Shown here: piece by piece, positions 7,155 to 14,719 of the stretch
Layout of the letters: each line of letters opens with the position of its first letter
Position numbering within the stretch: the first letter of the stretch is position 1
NCBI GenBank assembly: GCA_900555715.1
Contig: USMC01000032.1
Location: 1 to 28,331, forward strand
DNA: 28,331 nucleotides
Source of the DNA: an uncultured Porphyromonadaceae bacterium
Lineage (GTDB): Bacteria > Bacteroidota > Bacteroidia > Bacteroidales > Muribaculaceae
Direction: 5' to 3'
Notes under the pieces: generated by a model
Told to the model about the DNA's origin: nothing
What the model saw: only the letters and a program-made list of their open reading frames with translations
The model's database searches: none
Position numbers and translations under genes: made by a program

Positions 7155-9455
7155 ATGCCCTTTATGGAAAACGCACTCTTTAGGAAAACATTAATTCCGG
7201 TTTTTATTTTTGTCGCAGCGGCAGTGCCGGCGACCTTTTCTGCTTTTGCTAAAACTGTCAGGCTTACGCCCGACAACATCGATGCGGTTGTCGCTGCGAT
7301 GACGCCTGAAGACAAGGCAAACCTTATTGTAGGCATGGCACGCGACATGAGCGATGAGCTGAGGGCAGACGTAGGGTATACTTACCATATTGTGCCTGGT
7401 GTGGCCGGTACAACGTGCCCTATCACATACATGGGCGTAACACCCCTTGTGCTGGCAGATGGTCCTGCCGGCATACGCATGGACTCGCGCCGTAAAGGCG
7501 ATTCTAAGGATTACTTCTGCACACGCGTGCCGATGGGGACCTTGTTGAGCTCAACATGGAATGACAGCATCGTTGCGGCATTCGGAAGCATTATCGGCGA
7601 GGAGTGCCGCGATTACGGCATCGACATCCTTCTCGGTCCCGGAATGAATATAATGCGCAATCCTCTGTGTGGCCGCAACTTCGAGTATTACTCCGAAGAT
7701 CCTCTTCTCTCGGGCAAAATGGCGGCAGCTTTCACCAATGGTGTCCAGGCTAACGGTGTCGGCGTCTCACTTAAGCATTTTGCAGTCAACAACCAGGAAA
7801 TTAACCGTCTGGCAAATGACTCGCGCGTAAGTCAGCGTGCCTTGCGTGAAATATATCTTCGCAATTTCGAAATAGCAATCCGCGAAAGCGAGCCTTGGTC
7901 GGTAATGTCGGCGTACAATTATGTCAACGGCGAATATGCCTCTCAGAGCAAGACCCTCCTCACCGATATTCTCCGCAGCGAGTGGGGATTCAAGGGCGCA
8001 GTTATGTCAGACTGGGGTGCCGGTATAAGTGCCGTCGACATGGTGAAGGCCGGCAATGATATGATACAGCCCGGTATCAACGGGAACTTTGAGAAAATCG
8101 TCAACGGGCAGAAAGATGGCACAATAAGTTCTGAGGAGATTGACGCGTGTGTGAAGCGCATCCTCGGAATCATTGTAAAAACGCACCGTTTCAATGGATA
8201 TAAGCCTTCTGAAAAGCCCGATCTGGAGGCTCACTCACAGGCTCTCGCCCGCATGACATCGGAGGGGCTCGTCCTGTTGAAAAATGAAAGTGCCCTTCCG
8301 CTGACCGAAGGAGCAACAGTGGCGCTCTTCGGTGTCGGGTCATACGACTTTCTCCCCGGTGGCGACGGATCGGGCGCTGTGAGGTGTTCTCATGTCGTAA
8401 ATTTGAAGCAAGGACTTGGAGCCAAGGGTGTTAAGCTGTCGCAGCGCATCGACTCTGTATATGAGCGCTGGATAGCCGACGAGCAGAAACGTCTGGCTCC
8501 GATGAAAGCCCTCCGTACATGGTATCAGTATGATATGCGGCCGCTCGAACTCCAGTGCCCCGAGAAATATACCGCCTATGGCAGCGAGGATGCCGATGTG
8601 GCAGTGGTGACAATCAGCCGCAATTCAGCCGAAGGTTTCGACCGTCATCTCGAACGCGATTATATGCTGCATATAGATGAACTTGCGCTGATTCACGATG
8701 TAAGCGAAAAATTCCATGCCCGCGGGAAAAAAGTTGTTGTGGTGCTCAATGTATGCGGCGTGGTCGACGTCGCCCCCTGGCGCGACCTTGCCGATGCCAT
8801 TCTGCTCTGCTGGCTCCCCGGGCAGGACGGCGGCACGAGCGTGGCTTCGGTACTTGCCGGTGAAGAATCGCCCAGCGGTCATCTGCCCGTAACCTTCCCG
8901 ATGCGATATGCCGACGTGCCTTCGCAGAATTTCCCTCTGAATGTGCCGGAAACGGGACTGAACCAGTCGTTCGAGCACTTCAATGCAAAACGCAAATATT
9001 ATGATATCCCGAATATAGATTATACTGACTATGACGAGGACATTTATGTCGGTTACCGCCATTATGCAACCCGCGGTGTGGATGTGGCATATCCTTTCGG
9101 TTTTGGTCTGACATATACCGACTTCGAGCTTTCCGACATGAAACTGAACAGAAAGGGAGACACCGTAAGAGTCCGTGTCAAGGTTCGCAATACCGGCGAT
9201 TTCGCCGCCAAGCAGGTCGTACAGATATATGCCACGGCTCCCAAGGATGTGCCCGACCGTCCCAAAATCGAACTTAAAGGCTATGCCAAGACTCATCTGC
9301 TGCAGCCTGGAACTGCCGAGACTGTCGAAATCGAGTTCCCCGTCAGCGATCTCGCTATCTGGGAGAACGGCTGGAATCTGAAGCACGGGAAATGGCAAAT
9401 CCACGCCGGTACCTCCAGTGCCGACCTTCCATTGTCTGCCTTCTTAGAACTATAA
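7155..9455 (+). CDS. Secreted glycoside hydrolase family 3 (beta-glucosidase-like)
   Basis: The 766-residue protein has a signal peptide (about 1-32, ending TFSAFA). A GH3 N-terminal barrel (about 35-340), an alpha/beta sandwich domain (about 365-590) and a C-terminal fibronectin-III-like domain (from YPFGFGLTYT near 646) follow. Motifs include LADGPAGIRMD at 100, KHFAVNNQE at 207 and the nucleophile Asp286 in AVMSDWG. Glu493 in SAEGFDR is a candidate acid/base. Length and order match typical periplasmic GH3 exo-beta-glycosidases. The sugar cleaved cannot be told from sequence. An ATG at 7164 is an alternative start. The sigma factor gene begins 11 nt after the stop, so the two are almost certainly co-transcribed. 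It differs from the GH3 half of the GH43-GH3 fusion and is not a recent duplicate. Confidence 0.93.
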   Translation: MPFMENALFRKTLIPVFIFVAAAVPATFSAFAKTVRLTPDNIDAVVAAMTPEDKANLIVGMARDMSDELRADVGYTYHIVPGVAGTTCPITYMGVTPLVLADGPAGIRMDSRRKGDSKDYFCTRVPMGTLLSSTWNDSIVAAFGSIIGEECRDYGIDILLGPGMNIMRNPLCGRNFEYYSEDPLLSGKMAAAFTNGVQANGVGVSLKHFAVNNQEINRLANDSRVSQRALREIYLRNFEIAIRESEPWSVMSAYNYVNGEYASQSKTLLTDILRSEWGFKGAVMSDWGAGISAVDMVKAGNDMIQPGINGNFEKIVNGQKDGTISSEEIDACVKRILGIIVKTHRFNGYKPSEKPDLEAHSQALARMTSEGLVLLKNESALPLTEGATVALFGVGSYDFLPGGDGSGAVRCSHVVNLKQGLGAKGVKLSQRIDSVYERWIADEQKRLAPMKALRTWYQYDMRPLELQCPEKYTAYGSEDADVAVVTISRNSAEGFDRHLERDYMLHIDELALIHDVSEKFHARGKKVVVVLNVCGVVDVAPWRDLADAILLCWLPGQDGGTSVASVLAGEESPSGHLPVTFPMRYADVPSQNFPLNVPETGLNQSFEHFNAKRKYYDIPNIDYTDYDEDIYVGYRHYATRGVDVAYPFGFGLTYTDFELSDMKLNRKGDTVRVRVKVRNTGDFAAKQVVQIYATAPKDVPDRPKIELKGYAKTHLLQPGTAETVEIEFPVSDLAIWENGWNLKHGKWQIHAGTSSADLPLSAFLEL

Positions 9456-9466
9456 ACTGAGCGACA

Positions 9467-10006
9467 ATGACCACCAAATCGGAGAAAGTGGAATACTTCA
9501 CCGAGCTGTTCCGGCAGAACTATCAGCGCTCCGTGCTGTTTGCGCTGTCGTACACCAACAACCGGACAGCAGCTGAGGATATCGTTTCGGAAGCCATGCT
9601 TACGATGTGGGCGAAAATTGCGTCCGACGGTGAAATCGACATGCCGGCGGCATATCTCCTGGGCATAATCCGTAAAAAGATACTTCAATATTTTCAGGAC
9701 AAGCTCCTCAGGATACGCCTCAGCGAGCAGAAAGGGCAAAATGAGATACGCGACCTTGAAATGCGCCTGTCGAGTCTCCGCGAATGTGAGCCGGAGCAGC
9801 TGTACCACGCCGACCTGATGCAGATCGTTGAGCGTTCGCTTGGGGAAATGTCCGAAAAAACGCGGTCGATATTCAAACTCAGCCGCGATCTGAACCTGTC
9901 GAATGCCAATATCGCCCAATCGCTTGGTCTGAGTGTGAAGAGTGTGGAGCGCCACATCACATTTGCCTTGAAAAAACTGCGAAAGGACATCGACTCATAC
10001 AACTGA
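9467..10006 (+). CDS. ECF-type RNA polymerase sigma factor
   Basis: The 179-residue protein has sigma region 2 (about 15-82, including AAEDIVSEAMLTMWAKI and the segment through IRKKILQYF) and region 4 (about 115-172, with helix-turn-helix NIAQSLGLSVKSVERHITFALKKL). Length and composition match the Bacteroidota ECF sigma factors that normally work with a FecR anti-sigma protein and a SusC carrying an STN domain. Here it sits inside an enzyme operon, between GH3 and the EEP lipoprotein. The only FecR-like gene is a 95-residue stub more than 1 kb downstream. It probably drives the SusC/SusD block, because that block has no visible TAnnTTTG promoter; that link is inferred. Confidence 0.93.
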   Translation: MTTKSEKVEYFTELFRQNYQRSVLFALSYTNNRTAAEDIVSEAMLTMWAKIASDGEIDMPAAYLLGIIRKKILQYFQDKLLRIRLSEQKGQNEIRDLEMRLSSLRECEPEQLYHADLMQIVERSLGEMSEKTRSIFKLSRDLNLSNANIAQSLGLSVKSVERHITFALKKLRKDIDSYN

Positions 10007-10032
10007 GAATGACTGGTAAAAATAACTATGAT

Positions 10033-10971
10033 ATGAAACTGAAAAACATTTTATTATCCATTGTCTGCGTAGCAGCGGCTTTGTCGTCCTGCAAACATGA
10101 CCCCAGCTCTGCTGTCTTCAATGCGGCAACATACAATTTGCGTGTGTACAACAACTACGACAGCATCCGCGGCAACGCATGGGAACAGCGCGAGCCATAC
10201 ATGGCTTCGCTTATCCGCTTCCACGATTTCGACATCTTCGGCACGCAGGAGGGCGTCAAACATCAGCTGGATACTCTTAAAAGCGATCTCCCGGGCTTCG
10301 AATATATCGGTGCCGGTCGTGAAGACGGCAAGGAAGAAGGCGAATATGCAGCTATATTCTATAAAACGGCTCTTTTCGATGTGCTCGACAGCGGTAATTT
10401 CTGGCTTTCGGAGACGCCCGACCGTCCCGGTAAAGGATGGGACGCCGAGTATGTGCGTATCTGCTCCTGGGGTCGTTTCCGCCACAAACCTTCCGGCCGC
10501 GAATTTCTGTTCGTCAACCTTCACATGGATCATGTAGGCGTCGTTGCCCGACGCGAAAGCGCCAAGCTCATAAAACAGAAAATGGCAGAGTTCGGCGACA
10601 AGCTGCCGGTAATACTCACAGGCGACTTCAACGTCGACCAGAACTCAGAGGCTTATAAGGAAATTCTGGACGGAGGCATGCTCCTTGACTGCTACGAAAA
10701 GACAGGTTTCCGATATGCCAACACGGGTACCTACAACAGCTATGACGCAACTCTGTACACCGACAGCCGCATCGACCACATTTTCGTCACTCCCGATATT
10801 GAAGTCGGGAAATACGGCATCCTCACCGACACTTACAGGCGTCCCGAGACCGATACCACCGCTTATAAGGCTCCGAACGCTCCCCGCGAAATAGATTTTA
10901 AGGCATACAGCGCACGCGTTCCTTCCGACCATTTCCCCGTGAAAGTGGAATTGAGCATAGCCGGCGACTGA
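10033..10971 (+). CDS. EEP-fold (endonuclease/exonuclease/phosphatase) lipoprotein 1
   Basis: The product is 312 residues from ATG 10033; an in-frame ATG at 10009 adds eight residues before the signal peptide and is less likely. The lipobox is LSSC with Cys20. EEP-fold metal and catalytic residues are all present: Asn35 (TYNLR), Glu73 (TQEG), His164 and His167 (NLHMDH), Asp198/Asn200 (LTGDFN), Asp248 (IDHIFV) and Asp299-His300 (PSDHFP). The fold cleaves phosphoester or phosphodiester bonds. Secreted bacterial members include sphingomyelinase-like enzymes, and a nuclease role is less likely for a lipoprotein in a glycan locus. It closely resembles the second EEP lipoprotein at 24009, sharing the FWLS-TPD-P-GW stretch. 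The gene starts 26 nt after the sigma factor stop, as part of the GH3-sigma operon. Confidence 0.9.
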   Translation: MKLKNILLSIVCVAAALSSCKHDPSSAVFNAATYNLRVYNNYDSIRGNAWEQREPYMASLIRFHDFDIFGTQEGVKHQLDTLKSDLPGFEYIGAGREDGKEEGEYAAIFYKTALFDVLDSGNFWLSETPDRPGKGWDAEYVRICSWGRFRHKPSGREFLFVNLHMDHVGVVARRESAKLIKQKMAEFGDKLPVILTGDFNVDQNSEAYKEILDGGMLLDCYEKTGFRYANTGTYNSYDATLYTDSRIDHIFVTPDIEVGKYGILTDTYRRPETDTTAYKAPNAPREIDFKAYSARVPSDHFPVKVELSIAGD

Positions 10972-10994
10972 CGTGATTAACGTGTGTTAATTAA
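10972..10994 (+). repeat. Short imperfect tandem repeat before the FecR stub
   Basis: CGTGATTAA at 10972-10980 is followed at once by CGTGTGTTAA at 10981-10990 and overlaps the palindrome TTAATTAA at 10987-10994. It lies in the 97-nt gap that should hold the promoter of the SusC/SusD block. A binding site is possible but unproven. Confidence 0.25.
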
Positions 10995-11068
10995 AAACCG
11001 CTTTATTATTTAACTAAAAATACCGAGGGTTTAAAGGCTTTTCACAGACTTTATAGCACTACATATCC

Positions 11069-11356
11069 ATGGAAAGCCAACCTAAATCTAACATGACAGG
11101 AGAACTGTTACAACGATATTTGAATGGTGTCACTACCTCAGCCGAGAATAAGGAAGTTCTCGATTGGGCAGAGAAAGATGCCGCTAATCGTAACGACCTG
11201 AAAATTCTTCGTAAAATATACGATGCCCTTCTCTGCAACAGCAACAGTTTTGTCCCGATCGATTCTGAAACAGGCATATCCGATATGCAAAAACTATCGC
11301 AGGTCTTCAATATCGAAGACTCCGCTCATCTCGCCGGCAATATAGCGTGGGAGTAG
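11069..11356 (+). CDS. FecR-like anti-sigma N-terminal domain only (stub)
   Basis: The 95-residue protein carries a helical segment (about 12-55: GELLQRYLNGVTTSAENKEV then a WAEKDAANRNDLKILRKIY-type stretch). This resembles the cytoplasmic N-terminal domain of Bacteroidota FecR anti-sigma factors. A normal FecR is about 300-400 residues, with a transmembrane helix and a periplasmic domain; neither exists here, and the 54 nt after the stop encode no continuation in another frame. The gene sits 54 nt before the chosen SusC start, exactly where a FecR gene is expected, and about 1 kb after the ECF sigma gene. It may be a truncated remnant or a working soluble sigma partner. The FecR similarity is from the short motif and its position, so it is moderately sure. 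ATG 11093 is an alternative start. Confidence 0.65.
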   Translation: MESQPKSNMTGELLQRYLNGVTTSAENKEVLDWAEKDAANRNDLKILRKIYDALLCNSNSFVPIDSETGISDMQKLSQVFNIEDSAHLAGNIAWE

Positions 11357-11410
11357 TCCTTGGCTATGCCATGTGTAAAAATAATTCAAACCAATCATAA
11401 TCAATTTTTT

Positions 11411-14400
11411 ATGTTTAATCCTCCGAAAAAAACTAAAAAGCCTATGCGACTGCTGGCGCTGCTATTTGCGGCATTCATGCTCGCTGCCTTAAGTTCAGGC
11501 GCATCGGCACAGTCAACAGGCGCGGCCACAGGTGTCGTGACCGACCAGACAGGCGAACCTCTTCCGGGAGTGTCGGTTCTTGCAGTCGGCACCCGGCTGG
11601 GCTGCACAACAGACCTCGACGGCAAATTCACTTTGGCCGGAGTCAAGAACGGCGCTACTATCCGTTTTTCGTTTGTGGGCTGCAAGGCGAAAGATGAAAA
11701 ATGGTCCGGAACTCCAATGAATATTACACTGGAGGACAACGTTGAGTCGCTCAATGAAGTCGTGGCAATCGGTTTCGGTACGCAGAAGAAGGTGAATCTC
11801 ACCGGAGCAGTGGCTACCGTCTCGTCCGAAGACCTTAAAGACCGTCCCGTTACGACGGCAGTCGATGCTCTCATGGGTCTCACTCCGGGTCTCGACATTC
11901 AGGGAACATCGAACGGCGGTGCGCTCAACGGACGTCGTTCGATGAATATCCGCGGTGTCGGTACCATCGGCGTCGGTTCGTCGGTAGAGCCTTTGGTTCT
12001 TGTCGACGGCATGGAAAGCGACCTCAACCTCATCAACCCCGCCGACATCGAAAACATATCAGTCCTTAAAGACGCTTCGGCTTCGTCTATCTATGGCACA
12101 CGCGCCGCCGGCGGTGTGATTCTGATTACCACAAAGAGCGGTAAAGAAGGCAAAATCACCATCAATTACAGCGACTCTTTCCGGTGGTCCCGCATTATGA
12201 ACACCCCGCACATGGTCGACAGCTATACTTGGGCAAACGTCATGAATCAGGCTTCCATTGCATCCGGCCGCGGTCAGTATTTTCCTCAGGAGAAGCTGGA
12301 CCAGCTTAAAGAATATCTCGAAAATCCCGTAGGTCCCAGCATGTTCGTTATGCCAAACGCTACGACGTGGACAACTTACCGGAAAAACCTGTATTCTCCG
12401 CTCGGCAATGTCGACTGGCTCTACGAGCACTTTGGACAGACGAGTTTCTCGCAGGAACACAATGTCAGCATTACAGGCGGTCAGGGTCGCATGAAATATT
12501 ACTTCAGCGGCAACCTTATGGACCTGGACGGTCAGCTCCGTTATGGCGATGACGGTCGTCAGCGCTATACCATTACGTCCAAAATCAACATCGAAATCGC
12601 TAAATGGCTCCATTTCGGATATACTAACCGTTGGGCGCGCAACCAGTACGACGCACCTTCGGACATGACCAACAGAACTTGGTATAATGTATCTAAGAAC
12701 TGGCCTATCATACCTATCACAGACCCGAATGGATTCATAAACGTCGAATCACAGATCCTGCAGTTCCAAAACGGAGGCCGCTATCAGACTTGCGACAACC
12801 GTACCGACCATCAGTTCTCGTTCCTCATCAATCCTCTCGAAGGGCTGAACATCAATGCCGATTTCAACTATCGCACCGTATCGTACACCAGCAATCGCTC
12901 CTACCTGATGATTGAAGGTCATTATGTCGACGGTACACCTTATGAGATTGGCATCGGCGGTGAATCGCCTTACGGTACAGAAGGCTCCGGCGTACAGAAT
13001 TCCTATGAGGGCAGCAACTACTTCAACCCCAACATATACGCTGAATATTCCCGCTCTTTCAAAGAGAAGCACAACATGAAGGTGATGGCAGGTTTCCAGA
13101 GCGAATGGAAGCACGCAAAAGGCTTCTCCGCCGACCGCAACGGTCTCATTAACAACCTGCCGTATCTCGATACCGCCGCCGGCGGCGTAATTGGTGTCGG
13201 AGGCTACTCAAAGACATGGTCTACTGCCGGTTGGTTCGGACGTCTCAACTATGACTACGACGGCCGCTACCTCATAGAGGCTAATATCCGCTACGATGGC
13301 TCGTCGCGTTTCCGCCGTGACCATCGCTGGACATGGAGCCCCTCTGTGTCCGCCGGCTGGAATATCGCCAAAGAAAAATTCTTCGAAGACTACACCAAAA
13401 CGGTAAATACTCTCAAACTCCGCGTTTCGTGGGGTAAACTCGGTAACCAGAACACTTCCGACTGGTATCCCACATACGTGCAGATGCCTTATTATCCCGA
13501 CGATTCGGCATGGCTCGTCGGCGGCGAAAAACCGACTTTCTCGCAAGTGCCGGGTCTGCTTTCGGAGACTCTGACATGGGAAAAGAACCGTACATGGGAC
13601 GTCGGCTTCGACTGGGGTCTTTTCAACAACCGCCTCACCGGTTCTTTCGACTACTATAACCGCAAGACCATCGACATGGTGGGTCCCGGTCCCGAAGTGC
13701 CCGACGTTCTCGGTACTACCGCCCCGACAACCAACAATGTGTCCATGACCTCGCGCGGCTGGGAACTCGGCATCACATGGCGCGACCGTATCGGCGACTT
13801 CTACTATTCGGTCACCGGCAGCGTCTACGACCACACCACGACCATCGATGACTATCCCAACCCGAACAAGAGCCTCAGCTCGAAATACTACCCCGGTATG
13901 ACATTGGGTGAGATATGGGGTTATGAGTCATTAGGTCTCGCACGCTCCAAAGATCAGATGAACGCTCACCTCGACGCCCTCGACGAAGCGTACACCAAGT
14001 TCCACGGTCAGGCGCCCAGCGCTCCTCATCGCGGTCAGATTGCACTCGGAAACGGCTGGACCGCCGGCGACCTCATGTTCGTCGACCAAAACGGCGACGG
14101 CGTTATCAACAACGGCGACAATACCGCCAACAATGCCGGCGACATGAAAGTCATCGGCAACAACACTCCGCGCTATTGCTTCGGTCTTACTCTCGAAGCC
14201 CAGTGGAAAGGTTTCGACCTCAAGGTCTTCTTCCAGGGTGTAGGCAAGCGTGACCACCGTCCCCGTTCGTGGAGTACTTTCTTCGGATGCTCTACTATCG
14301 ACGAATGGCATTGCACCGTTTACGAGCCGCATCTCGATTACTTCCGCGATGTCGATACCGAAGATCCCCTCGGTCCCAATGTAGACGCTTACTATCCCCG

Positions 14401-14707
14401 CGTATTCATGGATAACGGCAACGGACCTCAGAACCACAAATCCAACACTACATATCTTCAGAACGCCGCTTACTGCCGCCTGAAGAACGTTACCATCGGA
14501 TACTCGCTGCCGCAGTCGCTGACACGCAAGATCTTCATCGAGAAAGCCCGTTTCTTTGTCTCGGGCGAAAATCTCGCCACCATCACCAAGTTCACCAAGA
14601 TGGGCGACCCCGAACTTCTCGACACTTATTATGCCACTGACTTAGGCATCGGCCGTTGCTATCCTCTGTCGAAGGTCTTCTCCTGTGGCGTAAATATAAC
14701 CTTCTAA
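11411..14707 (+). CDS. SusC/RagA-family TonB-dependent outer-membrane transporter
   Basis: The 1098-residue protein has a signal peptide (KKPMRLLALLFAAFMLAALS, ending GASAQ). A carboxypeptidase-D-regulatory-like domain (about 40-115, GVVTDQTGEPLPGVSVLAVG) and a plug domain follow, with the typical LVLVDGME and the SASSIYGTRAAGGVILITTK stretch. A 22-strand-type barrel ends in a terminal Phe (CGVNITF). No STN domain lies between the signal peptide and the regulatory-like domain, so this receptor lacks the part that normally signals to FecR. It imports oligosaccharides together with the SusD encoded 12 nt downstream. The frame opens at 11360, but the signal peptide supports 11411 (or 11444). No TAnnTTTG element lies in the upstream gaps. 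Confidence 0.97.
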   Translation: MFNPPKKTKKPMRLLALLFAAFMLAALSSGASAQSTGAATGVVTDQTGEPLPGVSVLAVGTRLGCTTDLDGKFTLAGVKNGATIRFSFVGCKAKDEKWSGTPMNITLEDNVESLNEVVAIGFGTQKKVNLTGAVATVSSEDLKDRPVTTAVDALMGLTPGLDIQGTSNGGALNGRRSMNIRGVGTIGVGSSVEPLVLVDGMESDLNLINPADIENISVLKDASASSIYGTRAAGGVILITTKSGKEGKITINYSDSFRWSRIMNTPHMVDSYTWANVMNQASIASGRGQYFPQEKLDQLKEYLENPVGPSMFVMPNATTWTTYRKNLYSPLGNVDWLYEHFGQTSFSQEHNVSITGGQGRMKYYFSGNLMDLDGQLRYGDDGRQRYTITSKINIEIAKWLHFGYTNRWARNQYDAPSDMTNRTWYNVSKNWPIIPITDPNGFINVESQILQFQNGGRYQTCDNRTDHQFSFLINPLEGLNINADFNYRTVSYTSNRSYLMIEGHYVDGTPYEIGIGGESPYGTEGSGVQNSYEGSNYFNPNIYAEYSRSFKEKHNMKVMAGFQSEWKHAKGFSADRNGLINNLPYLDTAAGGVIGVGGYSKTWSTAGWFGRLNYDYDGRYLIEANIRYDGSSRFRRDHRWTWSPSVSAGWNIAKEKFFEDYTKTVNTLKLRVSWGKLGNQNTSDWYPTYVQMPYYPDDSAWLVGGEKPTFSQVPGLLSETLTWEKNRTWDVGFDWGLFNNRLTGSFDYYNRKTIDMVGPGPEVPDVLGTTAPTTNNVSMTSRGWELGITWRDRIGDFYYSVTGSVYDHTTTIDDYPNPNKSLSSKYYPGMTLGEIWGYESLGLARSKDQMNAHLDALDEAYTKFHGQAPSAPHRGQIALGNGWTAGDLMFVDQNGDGVINNGDNTANNAGDMKVIGNNTPRYCFGLTLEAQWKGFDLKVFFQGVGKRDHRPRSWSTFFGCSTIDEWHCTVYEPHLDYFRDVDTEDPLGPNVDAYYPRVFMDNGNGPQNHKSNTTYLQNAAYCRLKNVTIGYSLPQSLTRKIFIEKARFFVSGENLATITKFTKMGDPELLDTYYATDLGIGRCYPLSKVFSCGVNITF

Positions 14708-14719
14708 AAAACACCAGCT

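Noticed and set aside
8625..9404. Open frame of 259 codons antisense to the GH3 gene
   Set aside because: It is wholly inside a confident GH3 gene, has no domain similarity, and is typical of shadow frames in this codon usage.
13208..13834. Antisense open frame of 208 codons within SusC
   Set aside because: The sense strand encodes conserved SusC barrel sequence; the antisense product is low in complexity and unrecognised.
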